NCBI GenBank assembly: GCA_021732585.1
Contig: JAKFUR010000040.1
Coordinates: 1-40,880 of the forward strand
Length of the DNA: 40,880 bases
Direction of reading: 5' to 3'
DNA from: Bacteriovoracaceae bacterium
GTDB taxonomy: Bacteria; Bdellovibrionota; Bacteriovoracia; Bacteriovoracales; Bacteriovoracaceae
In this document: piece by piece, positions 33,400 to 40,880 of the stretch
Layout: each line of letters starts with the position of its first letter
How positions within the stretch are numbered: the stretch's first letter is position 1
The notes under the pieces: generated by a model
Databases searched by the model: none
Told to the model about the DNA's origin: nothing
The model's input: only the letters and a program-made list of their open reading frames with translations
Program-made: the position numbers and the translations under genes

Positions 33400-33990
33400 T
33401 TACTGCTCGCGGGCAGCCGCATCTTCATTGTTAAGAACTGGAATCGGTGAAGTCTCTTCATCACGATCCAGATCATCTTGAATGGCCACTGACTGACATT
33501 CGTCTTGGAATCTTCCAGATTTTACTGCATCACGTGTGATTCGTTTGTAGTGCTTCCAACGGCCAAGCATCGGACGAGAAACCAATTTATTTTCCGGACA
33601 AAAAGCCCCTTCATCCATCAACTCTTTGAGAATGGATTGTAAACTTTTGTAGTTATCCTTGGGCAACACGCAATCTTCGGCTAGGTCCTGGCGAAACATT
33701 TCAAGAATGGTTTTCTGCGGATCTTCTTGATTACCGAAGGTGATGAGTTGCGGGCCATATTGGATGGAGCGCTGGAGATCCTCTGCCCAATTATCAATGT
33801 TGGCGTCGACGGTGATGCCGGGCCAGTAGCCCACTTCCCCGTTGAGCACATACACTTGCCCACCCATGCTCTCTTGGTATCCATCGCGTTCATTGATCTT
33901 ATTCGCTTCTGTTTTAAGCAGTGGCCAACAACCTTCACTGGCCATGGTGGCCGTTGAGCTCAATAAAAGAATGATAAGAAGAAGCTTCAT
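33400..33990 (-). CDS. Small secreted protein, unknown
   Basis: The 196-residue protein has a signal peptide MKLLLIILLLSSTATMA and mature start SEGCWPLL. It has five cysteines (EGCWP, EDCVLP, AFCPEN, DECQSV) and an acidic end DDLDRDEETSPIPVLNNEDA. No domain is recognised. Its stop touches the crotonase gene's stop. It lies 23 bases after the mevalonate kinase gene on the same strand, so it may be transcribed as the last gene of the mevalonate operon; a functional link is not implied. Confidence 0.65.
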   Translation of the reverse strand: MKLLLIILLLSSTATMASEGCWPLLKTEANKINERDGYQESMGGQVYVLNGEVGYWPGITVDANIDNWAEDLQRSIQYGPQLITFGNQEDPQKTILEMFRQDLAEDCVLPKDNYKSLQSILKELMDEGAFCPENKLVSRPMLGRWKHYKRITRDAVKSGRFQDECQSVAIQDDLDRDEETSPIPVLNNEDAAAREQ

Positions 33991-34013
33991 GCCAAGCTTA
34001 TCGGCAAAGTATT

Positions 34014-34856
34014 TTAAAACTTGAGCGCAGCGCTCGGATATGTTTTAAGACGGTAGCCTAAGAAAAAGCCCCCGCCCCCGGCACCACAGAGCTTGAGAGC
34101 GAATTGGCGAGTTTCAAGTCCATGAATCCAAATGGCCTTAATCGCACGCGGAATCATCTCTTCGAACGAAGCCAGCTGCAAATGAGAAAGCGCTTCCATG
34201 GTGACACCCATCATGGCCTCATCTAAATGCTCAAAGGCTTCAATACCATCGCCCACTAAAGCTTCCATGTGTTCTAAGTCAGCCTTGTAATCCGGGTTCT
34301 CAGTCTTCTGCTTAAAGACGGCCACCAACGGTGCTGAATGGCGGGCCACTCCTGAATCAAGGAGGAACCAGCGATCCAAAGCTGTCCAAGTCTCTGTCGG
34401 CATCTTTACAATCTGCGGGCACTGTTGCCCATCAATCCGCAGAGGTTTTCCAACCCAAGACACCAGAGGATCGACCCCCGAGCTTTGACCGTGATAGCAG
34501 GCCTCAAGTCCCGCGAGACGCGCGTGAGCTTCGCTGAGAGTCCACTCTTTTTGTGGTCCATAGGCCGCCAGTAATCCAGCCACCAAAGCACCAGAACTGC
34601 CGAGACCTTTTCCTTGCGGAATACTAGAACGGAAACCACCACCACGCTCGAGATCTTGCTCAAGTCGCTTCACATCGATTTCTAATTCAGGATGTCCTAA
34701 AAGAAAACGAATGAGCGGGTGCCAATCAACTTTGGCTACTTGATCCGTGGTCCACTCTCCCGAGTACGCTGAGTACGGCAGGGCCAAGGCCTTGCCTCCG
34801 CGAATGACAGTGTACTCACCGAAGAGCAAAATTTTGGCGTTGAATTGGCGGCTCAT
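34014..34856 (-). CDS. mvk: Mevalonate kinase (GHMP kinase)
   Basis: The 280-residue protein has the GHMP start FNAKILLFGEYTVIRGGKAL, the ATP loop IPQGKGLGSSGAL, then EACYHGQSSGVDPLVSW, the mevalonate-kinase-like block, and the C-terminal KLCGAGGGGFFLGY. It should phosphorylate mevalonate at C5. The start at 34856 (MSRQFNAK) overlaps the mvaD stop as ATGA, hence translational coupling; the upstream in-frame start at 34880 is rejected. It is shorter than many mevalonate kinases (about 300-330) but keeps all motifs. Assignment among GHMP kinases rests on HGQSSGVDP. Confidence 0.85.
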   Translation of the reverse strand: MSRQFNAKILLFGEYTVIRGGKALALPYSAYSGEWTTDQVAKVDWHPLIRFLLGHPELEIDVKRLEQDLERGGGFRSSIPQGKGLGSSGALVAGLLAAYGPQKEWTLSEAHARLAGLEACYHGQSSGVDPLVSWVGKPLRIDGQQCPQIVKMPTETWTALDRWFLLDSGVARHSAPLVAVFKQKTENPDYKADLEHMEALVGDGIEAFEHLDEAMMGVTMEALSHLQLASFEEMIPRAIKAIWIHGLETRQFALKLCGAGGGGFFLGYRLKTYPSAALKF

Positions 34857-35899
34857 GTAAGTGTGCCCATACCATCCCAAATTACACCGCTGCCATTTTC
34901 AGTTAGGCGCAGGAGTTCATGGCGGACAAAGGCTTCCACTTTGGCGTGTGCTTCATGCGGATAGATCAAATGCATGTTCGGTCCGGCATCAATGGTGAAA
35001 TAGACGGGCACTTGAGATTCCTCGCGGAACAAACGCACCAGGCGCATAATTTCTAACGAGCCCGGTTCGAGCAGCACAAACCCTGGTCGCGACGTCATCA
35101 TCAGCGCATGCAAACTCAGCGCATCGGCTTCCATGACATTACCGGCCTTCTGCCAGTCACCTGTAGTGAGTGCATGCCACATCTCACTCATGTGCAAGTT
35201 GGCCTGAGCAAAACGAGCATGCGCATAAGGATGCGCGCTCATCTGACCGTGGCCTGCACGCGAAGAAACAGTTTTCTCTTTTGATGAAACAATTAAGATG
35301 CAATCTTTGGCGCCATGAAAGTTCGCATGCACTTGCGGCGTCACATCCATGGCATGAAGATCACTTGAGCCTTGAATCAAGGAAGTCTCTCCCCAGGTCA
35401 CAAAACCGGGAAAAAATGAACGGCAGGCCGAACCAGAACCCAAACGTGCGAGGCTGCCAACAGCATTGATATCAGCAAATGTGCCGCTGATATGCGCAAG
35501 CAATTCACCCAAGGCCAAAGCGAGAGCGGCTTGCGAAGAAGCGCTGGAAGCGATGCCACTTGAATGTGGGAAAGTATTGCGTGAGGTGATCTTGTAATGA
35601 GCATGGCCTAGGCTCGGAAGCTCGGCTGCGAGACTTGCTAAGAATGCCAGAGTCTTCTTTTCAAATTTCTCTTCACGCTGACCTTGAAACCAAAGCTCGA
35701 GCTTTAGATCGCTGGCAGGAGTGGCTTGCAAGATTGTGTGAGTGCGGCTCTCAGTGAGCGTCAAACTCAATGAGGGATTGGCCGGCAATTGCGGGCCTTT
35801 CTTGCCCCAGTACTTCACCCAGGCGATGTTGGCAGGTGCGGTGGTTTCCGTTTGAAACTCAGCATGGAGCCGACCGGTTTTCCAGGCATCAGAGAACAT
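34853..35899 (-). CDS. mvaD: Diphosphomevalonate decarboxylase
   Basis: The 348-residue protein has APANIAWVKYWGKK, the ATP loop FPHSSGIASSASSQAALALA, GSGSACRSFFPGFVTWG and FTIDAGPNMHLI, whose Asp is the catalytic base. It converts diphosphomevalonate to IPP with ATP and loss of CO2. ASSASSQ replaces the commoner ASSASGF. The start at 35899 (MFSDAWKTGR) has GAGGA 8 bases upstream; an earlier in-frame start at 35971 would lie deep in the previous gene. It overlaps the GYDIA kinase end by 11 bases and the mvk start by 4. Confidence 0.95.
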   Translation of the reverse strand: MFSDAWKTGRLHAEFQTETTAPANIAWVKYWGKKGPQLPANPSLSLTLTESRTHTILQATPASDLKLELWFQGQREEKFEKKTLAFLASLAAELPSLGHAHYKITSRNTFPHSSGIASSASSQAALALALGELLAHISGTFADINAVGSLARLGSGSACRSFFPGFVTWGETSLIQGSSDLHAMDVTPQVHANFHGAKDCILIVSSKEKTVSSRAGHGQMSAHPYAHARFAQANLHMSEMWHALTTGDWQKAGNVMEADALSLHALMMTSRPGFVLLEPGSLEIMRLVRLFREESQVPVYFTIDAGPNMHLIYPHEAHAKVEAFVRHELLRLTENGSGVIWDGMGTLT

Positions 35900-36848
35900 G
35901 CAACAGATCCTCAGACGGTCCGCAAATAATTTCCCGGAAAGGAATGAACGTGCTGAGACCTTTGTTGGCAAAATAATTACGTGTCTCTTCAGTGGTGCGC
36001 GTAGAGGTCACGAGAGCGAAGTCTCCACCCCACGCGCCGAGAGATTTCACTTCACCCCAGTAGTCACTAAAAAGCTCTTCTTTGATTGGCTTCACGCCTA
36101 GTGCTGAGCCAACCAAGGCCTCGTGCTCACGAATGACGCGTTCAAAGTGGCGCAAGTCTGCGGCGACGGTGATTTCACGCGTGAGTGAACTGATCAACTC
36201 CACGGGAGCTTTGCGGGCCTCAGGTGGTAAGGCCTTGAAGCTTTCTACAGCACTACGCGTGTCGCGCTTAGTACCTAGATAAACCAAGAAGAGTTGGTCT
36301 TGAAATTCCGGAGCAAAGGCCACCGGCTGCCACTTAGGAAGCTTATCGTTAAGTTGGTAATGAATCGGGCCCATGGATTGCGCGCAAGCGATGTCATAAC
36401 CTGAACCACCGAAGCTCTTCATGGCGAGTTCAAACGGACTGACGTAGGCCCACTGAGCGATATTGTATAATAGTGATGAGGATGACCCCAATCCCCACTC
36501 CCGCGGGAATTCGAGCTTGGTTTCGACAAACACATCCATATCATCACGTAAGAAATGAGGATTCTGGCGACGCACTTGCTGCAAGATGGTTTGAAGGTCG
36601 CGGGCGACTTCTTCATTGTTTGATTTCATCGCTTCGAAATGCCAGAACTCCATCTCACTTTCAAACCAGGGTTTGCCGCCATGATCGAGTGCTGTCCACG
36701 TGAGCTTGGGTTGGTGCGAATGACGATAACGAACTTTGAGACTCTGGCCTACTGTCGTCGGCAGTGCCAAAGCAAGAGCGCCCTCGAGCACGAAATACTC
36801 ACCGGTGAGCAGGATTTTCCCATGACCGTAAAATTGCACTTCTTGCAT
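35889..36848 (-). CDS. GYDIA family GHMP kinase, candidate phosphomevalonate kinase
   Basis: The 319-residue protein starts MQEVQFYGHGKILLTGEYFV, then has WGLGSSSSLLYNIAQWA (ATP loop) and the family-naming GSGYDIACAQSMGPIHYQL. The GYDIA family sits in mevalonate clusters of Bacteroidota beside HMG-CoA reductase and mvaD. Its substrate has not been firmly settled as far as I know. The operon otherwise lacks a phosphomevalonate kinase, so that step is the obvious guess. The start at 36848 follows the HMG-CoA reductase stop by one base; the upstream in-frame start at 36959 would lie in that gene. The ribosome site is weak (GAGACGAGA), fitting coupling. Confidence 0.85.
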   Translation of the reverse strand: MQEVQFYGHGKILLTGEYFVLEGALALALPTTVGQSLKVRYRHSHQPKLTWTALDHGGKPWFESEMEFWHFEAMKSNNEEVARDLQTILQQVRRQNPHFLRDDMDVFVETKLEFPREWGLGSSSSLLYNIAQWAYVSPFELAMKSFGGSGYDIACAQSMGPIHYQLNDKLPKWQPVAFAPEFQDQLFLVYLGTKRDTRSAVESFKALPPEARKAPVELISSLTREITVAADLRHFERVIREHEALVGSALGVKPIKEELFSDYWGEVKSLGAWGGDFALVTSTRTTEETRNYFANKGLSTFIPFREIICGPSEDLLHVL

Positions 36849-36849
36849 A

Positions 36850-38160
36850 TTAATTTCTCGTCTCAGAATATTCTTGCAGCAGCTGGCGTACAGCGCTGAA
36901 AGAAACGACTTTATCCGCGAAGTATTTTTTAGCGTTTTCCTTGTCTTTATCCGTCGCACCCAGTTGGTGGAGGATATTAAGGAGATGAAGTTTCATATGG
37001 CCCTTCTGGATTCCGGTCGTCACTAAAGAACGAACCGCACCGAAGTTTTGTGCTAGCCCGGTCGCAGCGGCGACTTGCATCAGCTCCGTGGCACTTGGAT
37101 GACCAAGAATTCCTAAAGACACGCGTGCCAGTGGATGCAGTGTTGTGAGTCCGCCGACGGTGCCTAAGGCCAGCGGCAGACGCATAGAGAAGCGGAAAGT
37201 GTCATTGCTGAGTGTGCAGCTGGAAAGACTGCGGTACTGACCATCATGTGCGGCCCAAGCATGAGCGCAGGCCTCAACGGCACGGAAGTCATTGCCGGTG
37301 GCGAGGATAACGGCGTCAACGCCATTCATGATGCCTTTGTTATGAGTCACGGCACGCGAGCGATCGATACGCGCGATTTCAACGGCGGTCTGAAAACGAC
37401 GAGCAAAGGTGCGAGCATCCATATCGTTACTGAAGGTGCCAAGCTTATCAATAGGACATTCCACAAAAACTTCCACCGCGCAATCAGGCGTGTAGTTAGA
37501 AAGAATGCACATAATGATTTCAGCTGCTGGTAGATCATTCGTTTTGATGAGGGCCTGGAATTGGCGGGCGGACTCTTCTAGGATTGAATTGATAAAGTTC
37601 GCACCCATGGCATCGCAGGTTTCAAATTCCATCTTGAGCTGCCAGTAGTTCTCAAGTTCACGGCCCAAATCCAAAAGCGCGATGCTGCTAACGCCTCCGC
37701 CCCGTTTGATCATGTTCTCGGCCAGCGAGCTGACACTTTCTAAAAGTGTGGCGTGATTGTCTTCGAAGAAATCCTTAAGAACTTTTTTATCACCCTGCCA
37801 CAAGAAATGAACTTGGCCCACTTTTTTAGTCGAGACAACGCGCGCATGAAAGCCACCGCGCTCTTGCCAAAACTTGGCGCCGAGTGAGGCGGCCGCCACC
37901 ACAGAACTTTCTTCAATCACCATGGGCACAGTGTAGGATTTGCCATTAATGATAAAGTTCGGCGCAACACCAAACGGCAGATAATAATTGGTGAGTGTAT
38001 TTTCAGCGAACTCGTCAAAGCGACTCTGCTCACCAGCGTCTGGATGCCAGAAGCGATCCATCGTGAGCACTTCTTCAGCTGTCTTGCCTTGGAACTGTGA
38101 GGCGAGCCAGTTGATCTTCTCGGTCTTCGACATCTTTGAAAAGCCTGACACGGTTTTCAT
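36850..38160 (-). CDS. mvaA: Hydroxymethylglutaryl-CoA reductase, class II
   Basis: The 436-residue protein shows class II features: AENTLTNYYLPFGVAPNF with the catalytic Glu, VPMVIEESSVVAAAS, DAMGANFINSI, THNKGIMNGVDAV with the catalytic Lys, GNDFRAVEACAHAWA with the Asp, and QKGHMKLHLLN with the C-terminal catalytic His. It reduces HMG-CoA to mevalonate with NAD(P)H. There is no membrane domain, unlike eukaryotic class I. The ATG overlaps the fni stop (ATGA). Class II enzymes can also run in the degradative direction, but placement with fni and mvaD argues for synthesis. Confidence 0.96.
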   Translation of the reverse strand: MKTVSGFSKMSKTEKINWLASQFQGKTAEEVLTMDRFWHPDAGEQSRFDEFAENTLTNYYLPFGVAPNFIINGKSYTVPMVIEESSVVAAASLGAKFWQERGGFHARVVSTKKVGQVHFLWQGDKKVLKDFFEDNHATLLESVSSLAENMIKRGGGVSSIALLDLGRELENYWQLKMEFETCDAMGANFINSILEESARQFQALIKTNDLPAAEIIMCILSNYTPDCAVEVFVECPIDKLGTFSNDMDARTFARRFQTAVEIARIDRSRAVTHNKGIMNGVDAVILATGNDFRAVEACAHAWAAHDGQYRSLSSCTLSNDTFRFSMRLPLALGTVGGLTTLHPLARVSLGILGHPSATELMQVAAATGLAQNFGAVRSLVTTGIQKGHMKLHLLNILHQLGATDKDKENAKKYFADKVVSFSAVRQLLQEYSETRN

Positions 38161-39188
38161 TTGTTGCCTTCTGACGGACGCAAGTAAGCTTGCGCCATCG
38201 CGTACTGAGAGATTTCTTTTTGCAGAAACTCCCGCAGCGCGACTTCGCCGTGCTGAGCTTCACGTAGGACACTGTTGGCCATACCAAAAAGCGCCATGCC
38301 GGGAAGCTGAGACGTGAGGTGATAGCCTTGTAGGGAATTTTGCAATCCACCAGAGATGATAAAACTCTCGCAGCGGAATTTTTCTTTGGTGGTGAGAATG
38401 TCTTTCACAAACGTCACCATCTCCTGCGCTGTATGACCCACATGCACGAGGCCTTCCGGCTTCGCTCCTGGATCACGACGAGACTCAAGAATAGAGAAAT
38501 TTGTTCCGCCGTAAGCGCCAAACTCAATGGCCGCCAGTGGCAAACGCATGAGGGCCTTGAGCGACTCTGGCCCCATACCATGGCCCACTTCTTTCACCAT
38601 GACGGGATAAGGAGCGTTCTCCACAAAGCGTGTAATGGTTTCTATTGGAGAGACTTCTAGGAGATCACCTTCCGGCTGAAACCATTCTTGCAACGGGTTT
38701 ACATGAATGATCAAACCATCTGCGCGCAGATCATCGACCAAGGCATGAACTCGATCGTTTTCTTTTTTGGCGATGAGTTTCTCAATCTGCGCGATACCGA
38801 GGTTGGCGAAGAGCGGACGGCCGGGCATAAGGTCACGCACATCAAAATCGGCGCGCGACTGACGATCTTCTAAAAGTGGACGGCATGATCCAAGCCCCAT
38901 GCCCAAATCAAACTCAGCACAGGCGCGGGCCATGTTGGCGTTCAATACGCGAGCATGAGTGGCACCGCCGGTCATGCTGGAAATCCACAATGGGAATTTA
39001 AATTTGAAGCCGGCGAAGTTTAATGCTTGAGGCGATTTAGGGTGTGCGGCCAGCATGGGTTCATAAATGAAACGAGCATCACGACTCGACTCTCCCGTTT
39101 GGGAGTCCTGCGCCATGGAAAGATGGTCCTCTTTCCGAAGGGTTAGTGCGTTCTTGCGCGGCGGCATTTGAGGGGCCATAAGACGCAT
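38157..39188 (-). CDS. fni: Type 2 isopentenyl-diphosphate delta-isomerase (FMN)
   Basis: The 343-residue protein has LRKEDHLSMA near the start, PLWISSMTGGATHA, GMGLGSCRPLLED, ANLGIAQIE, IIHVNPLQEWFQPEGD, VMVKEVGHGM, GAYGGTNFSILE and ISGGLQNSLQGYHLTS, the order in the FMN/NADPH-dependent isomerase. It interconverts IPP and DMAPP. It is first in the operon. No clear ribosome site precedes ATG 39188; inner ATGs at 39179 and 39167 are alternatives. The end overlaps HMG-CoA reductase by 4 bases. Confidence 0.95.
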   Translation of the reverse strand: MRLMAPQMPPRKNALTLRKEDHLSMAQDSQTGESSRDARFIYEPMLAAHPKSPQALNFAGFKFKFPLWISSMTGGATHARVLNANMARACAEFDLGMGLGSCRPLLEDRQSRADFDVRDLMPGRPLFANLGIAQIEKLIAKKENDRVHALVDDLRADGLIIHVNPLQEWFQPEGDLLEVSPIETITRFVENAPYPVMVKEVGHGMGPESLKALMRLPLAAIEFGAYGGTNFSILESRRDPGAKPEGLVHVGHTAQEMVTFVKDILTTKEKFRCESFIISGGLQNSLQGYHLTSQLPGMALFGMANSVLREAQHGEVALREFLQKEISQYAMAQAYLRPSEGNK

Positions 39189-39208
39189 TTTCTAACATGA
39201 ATTTTGAG

Positions 39209-39289
39209 TTGTTACTAGTGAACAAGTCTTTAATAAGTAGATGTTCGAGATTAAGTGACCAGGATGGGTGTGGGGCTGGAGATATTCTA
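39209..39289 (-). promoter_or_regulatory. Candidate promoter and operator of the mevalonate operon
   Basis: On the minus strand TAGAAT (39284-39289) is a good -10 box; the -35 is poor. Downstream in the leader an inverted repeat TTGTT / AACAA around ACTAGT (39209-39225) could bind a regulator. The 39189-39338 gap holds no other gene. Confidence 0.3.
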
Positions 39290-39338
39290 CCCTACTAAAA
39301 TCTTAGTTTTGATACTCAGGTTTTGGCTGGATAAGTGT

Positions 39339-39842
39339 TTATCGAGCAGCGTCTCTATGGAGCTCCATATAGTAATATTCTATATCAGTACCTCTAACCT
39401 GGAGTGTCCCTGACTCAATAATTTTGAATCCCATTGCTTCATAAAAGCCTTTGGCAGTCTTTGTTCCACGAATAAAAATAGTTTTAGCATTGTGTTCATC
39501 TAGATATTTCATACACCTGTCAAACACAGTACGGCCCAGCCCTTGCCCTATAATTTCTGGCGTAAAATAGAGTCCAACAATTTCTCCACGATTGTTCTCA
39601 TGGGTTTTTGCGTGGCAAAACCCATAAACGACAGAGCCACTTACAACTAAGTAGCAAGAATCTTGATTAACGGTCTTGTCCCAAACATCATCTGAGTATT
39701 TAAGCGCGGACCATTTTTCTATTTGTTCTTTGGAATAGTCTTTGGAGCAGACTTCTCTAATAGACCGTATGTGCGCAGCCTCAACACTTTTCTTGTCTTG
39801 TAAGCTTGCTTTCCTAATGATGATTCCTTCCGAACTTTTCAT
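39339..39842 (-). CDS. GNAT family N-acetyltransferase
   Basis: The 167-residue protein has the GNAT core: IIRKASLQDKKSVEAAH at the start, GEIVGLYFTPEIIGQGLGRTVFD with the acetyl-CoA loop (Q/RxxGxG/A as GQGLGR), and GFYEAMGFKIIESG with YYMEL at the end. It transfers an acetyl group from acetyl-CoA to an amine; the substrate is unknown. The DNA is visibly richer in A+T than its neighbours, with many AAT/ATA/TTT codons, which may mark recent transfer. A weak GGATC precedes the ATG. It is followed on the same strand by the mevalonate operon with no clear terminator. Confidence 0.88.
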   Translation of the reverse strand: MKSSEGIIIRKASLQDKKSVEAAHIRSIREVCSKDYSKEQIEKWSALKYSDDVWDKTVNQDSCYLVVSGSVVYGFCHAKTHENNRGEIVGLYFTPEIIGQGLGRTVFDRCMKYLDEHNAKTIFIRGTKTAKGFYEAMGFKIIESGTLQVRGTDIEYYYMELHRDAAR

Positions 39843-40145
39843 TGATCCAAATTATCTTTCGCAACAGAATTCGTCACGGCATAAAATGCTTTTAGCCCAT
39901 CCTTCAAGACGGAATGTTTTTTTCTATAAGGGAAAAATCGACACTTAAGAAAAATTATGGTTTTCCTTGAAGGCCCCAGTTTGGCTGAGGCCTCGGTTTT
40001 CTTCGTTGCTATTCGCACGCTATTTCCCTCTGTGATCATTGCGTCTAGCGATAGGTATCGCGAACAGCAATGCTCTAACTGACGCTCTTGGAAGGCGTTT
40101 AATCGATGCGATTTTCGCCGCAGAAAACCATGCTAGAAATCTTTC
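39843..40145. other. Gene-free stretch with a terminator-like hairpin and possible small RNA
   Basis: No open frame of note is seen between the divergent GNAT and HNH genes. On the plus strand a stem AGGCC-c-CAG / CTG-a-GGCCT with a TTTGG loop (39971-39993) is followed by CGGTTTTCTT, terminator-like, although no plus-strand gene lies upstream. TATAAG at 39925-39930 could be a -10 box, with a weak TTCAAG at 39903. A perfect GCGATA-gg-TATCGC palindrome lies at 40048-40061, possibly an operator of the HNH gene. Confidence 0.35.
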
Positions 40146-40880
40146 ATGAAACTCACTCACCTGACAGACGCCGCACTCTTGAACGACACCAAACTGCTGT
40201 CGCAAAAAGAGCGCACGCTCACCACGCAGATACTCTGGCATCTTCGAGAGATCGATCAGCGTAAACTCTACGCCGACCTGAAGTATTCTAGCATGTGGGA
40301 TTATGCCACGAAAGAGCTGGGCTACTCGGATGGAACCGCGTTTAGAAGGATTTCTGCCGCCCGCGCTTTGGGCGCGATGCCCGAGCTGGAAGATAAGTTG
40401 CACACGGGAAGTTTGAATCTCACGGCGATCGCTACGGTCTTGAAAGAATTTCAAGGCGTCTCCACCGAAACGAAACGCGAAGTGTTTGCCGCGATTGAAA
40501 ATAAAACGTCGTCACAAGCAAAAGAAATTATCCGCGAGAAATCGGGCCAGCCGAAATCAAAAACCACCATCGAAGTTGATGATGAAACAATCGACTTGTT
40601 GCGAGAGCTGAAGGCCCTACAACCCCACAAAACAGATGTCTTGAAAGACGCCTTAAAGGCCGCCATAGACAAGGCAAAACAGCAAAAGTTTAAATCACTC
40701 AAGGCCACCCACCTCCAATTGGAGGTGAAGCCCTCCACAAGAGGTGTCCAGCGAAAAATATTTAGCAAGGCAAGCCACCACTGCCAAAACTGCGGCTCAA
40801 GACATACCCTAGAAATTGATCACATTCATCCCAAAGCACTGGGCGGGACCAACGGGGCAAGCAACTTAAGAATTCTGTGT
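40146..40880 (+). CDS. HNH endonuclease domain protein (truncated by window end)
   Basis: The frame is open from ATG at 40146 to the window end (245 codons). The N-terminal part MKLTHLTDAALLNDTKLLSQ through ILWHLREIDQRKLYADLKYS and WDYATKELGYSDGTAFRRIS resembles a domain I know from multi-copy HNH proteins of Bdellovibrio. The C-terminal part is the HNH domain: CQNCGS, then LEIDHIHPKALGGTNGASNL and RILC. CxxC and the final C would bind structural zinc; D-H is the active pair. Only a few residues, including the rest of the last zinc knuckle, are missing. No good ribosome site is seen. A nuclease role is likely, its target unknown. Opposite-strand frames here are shadows. Confidence 0.85.
   Translation, partial: MKLTHLTDAALLNDTKLLSQKERTLTTQILWHLREIDQRKLYADLKYSSMWDYATKELGYSDGTAFRRISAARALGAMPELEDKLHTGSLNLTAIATVLKEFQGVSTETKREVFAAIENKTSSQAKEIIREKSGQPKSKTTIEVDDETIDLLRELKALQPHKTDVLKDALKAAIDKAKQQKFKSLKATHLQLEVKPSTRGVQRKIFSKASHHCQNCGSRHTLEIDHIHPKALGGTNGASNLRILC

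Noticed and set aside
40020-40768. Two minus-strand frames at the right edge
   Set aside because: The plus strand is open across both and encodes an HNH protein with CxxC and EIDHIHP motifs.
1-40880. tRNA, rRNA, CRISPR array, insertion sequence or attachment site
   Set aside because: The gaps between genes are short and were read on both strands; no cloverleaf, spaced repeats, terminal inverted repeats with a transposase, or integrase were found.

Overview
The window looks like a chromosomal segment of a Bdellovibrio-like predatory bacterium (Bdellovibrionota). The reasons are: about half G+C, very tight gene packing, many secreted and outer-membrane proteins of no recognised family, a class II HMG-CoA-reductase mevalonate operon in an otherwise Gram-negative gene set, an RpoH-type sigma factor, a PrkA/DUF444/SpoVR cluster, and at the right edge an HNH protein of a type I associate with Bdellovibrio genomes. 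The assignment is by recognition, not by a search. No rRNA, tRNA, CRISPR array, transposon or prophage was seen.

Layout. 1-5.5 kb: the end of an App1/DUF2183-like HAD phosphatase, a tiny membrane protein, a C45-like Ntn-hydrolase with a membrane-protein partner, an outer-membrane protein and a Cys-rich lipoprotein. 5.5-11.9 kb (all minus): rpoH, rpsO, pnp, dut, a PHA-granule-type small protein, a 2Fe-2S ferredoxin with a long tail, and a POT peptide transporter; a long imperfect hairpin lies in the pnp leader. 11.9-15.0 kb: two divergent secreted proteins of unknown function, one behind a six-codon upstream ORF. 15.0-19.7 kb (minus): prkA - DUF444/yeaH - spoVR, facing a PP2C phosphatase. 19.9-27.0 kb (plus): PP2C, M23 peptidase, secA, an acidic protein with a YbjQ-like end, and a glycerol-3-phosphate dehydrogenase. 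27.0-29.6 kb (minus): tandem paralogous outer-membrane proteins. 29.7-34.0 kb: a small basic protein, trxB, a secreted HExxH protein with a membrane-anchored J-domain protein, a crotonase-fold protein and a small secreted protein. 34.0-39.2 kb (minus): fni - hmgR - GYDIA-family GHMP kinase - mvaD - mevalonate kinase. 39.3-40.9 kb: an A+T-rich GNAT acetyltransferase and a truncated HNH endonuclease.

How the parts fit. The five mevalonate genes are chained by start/stop contacts and would take HMG-CoA to IPP and DMAPP if the GYDIA kinase supplies the phosphomevalonate step; HMG-CoA synthase is not here. rpsO-pnp-dut is a conserved housekeeping block with a probable structured autoregulatory leader. 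The kinase-like PrkA and a PP2C phosphatase start from one intergenic region, suggesting opposed regulators. Convergent gene ends mostly overlap or abut; only one convergent junction has a clear bidirectional terminator.
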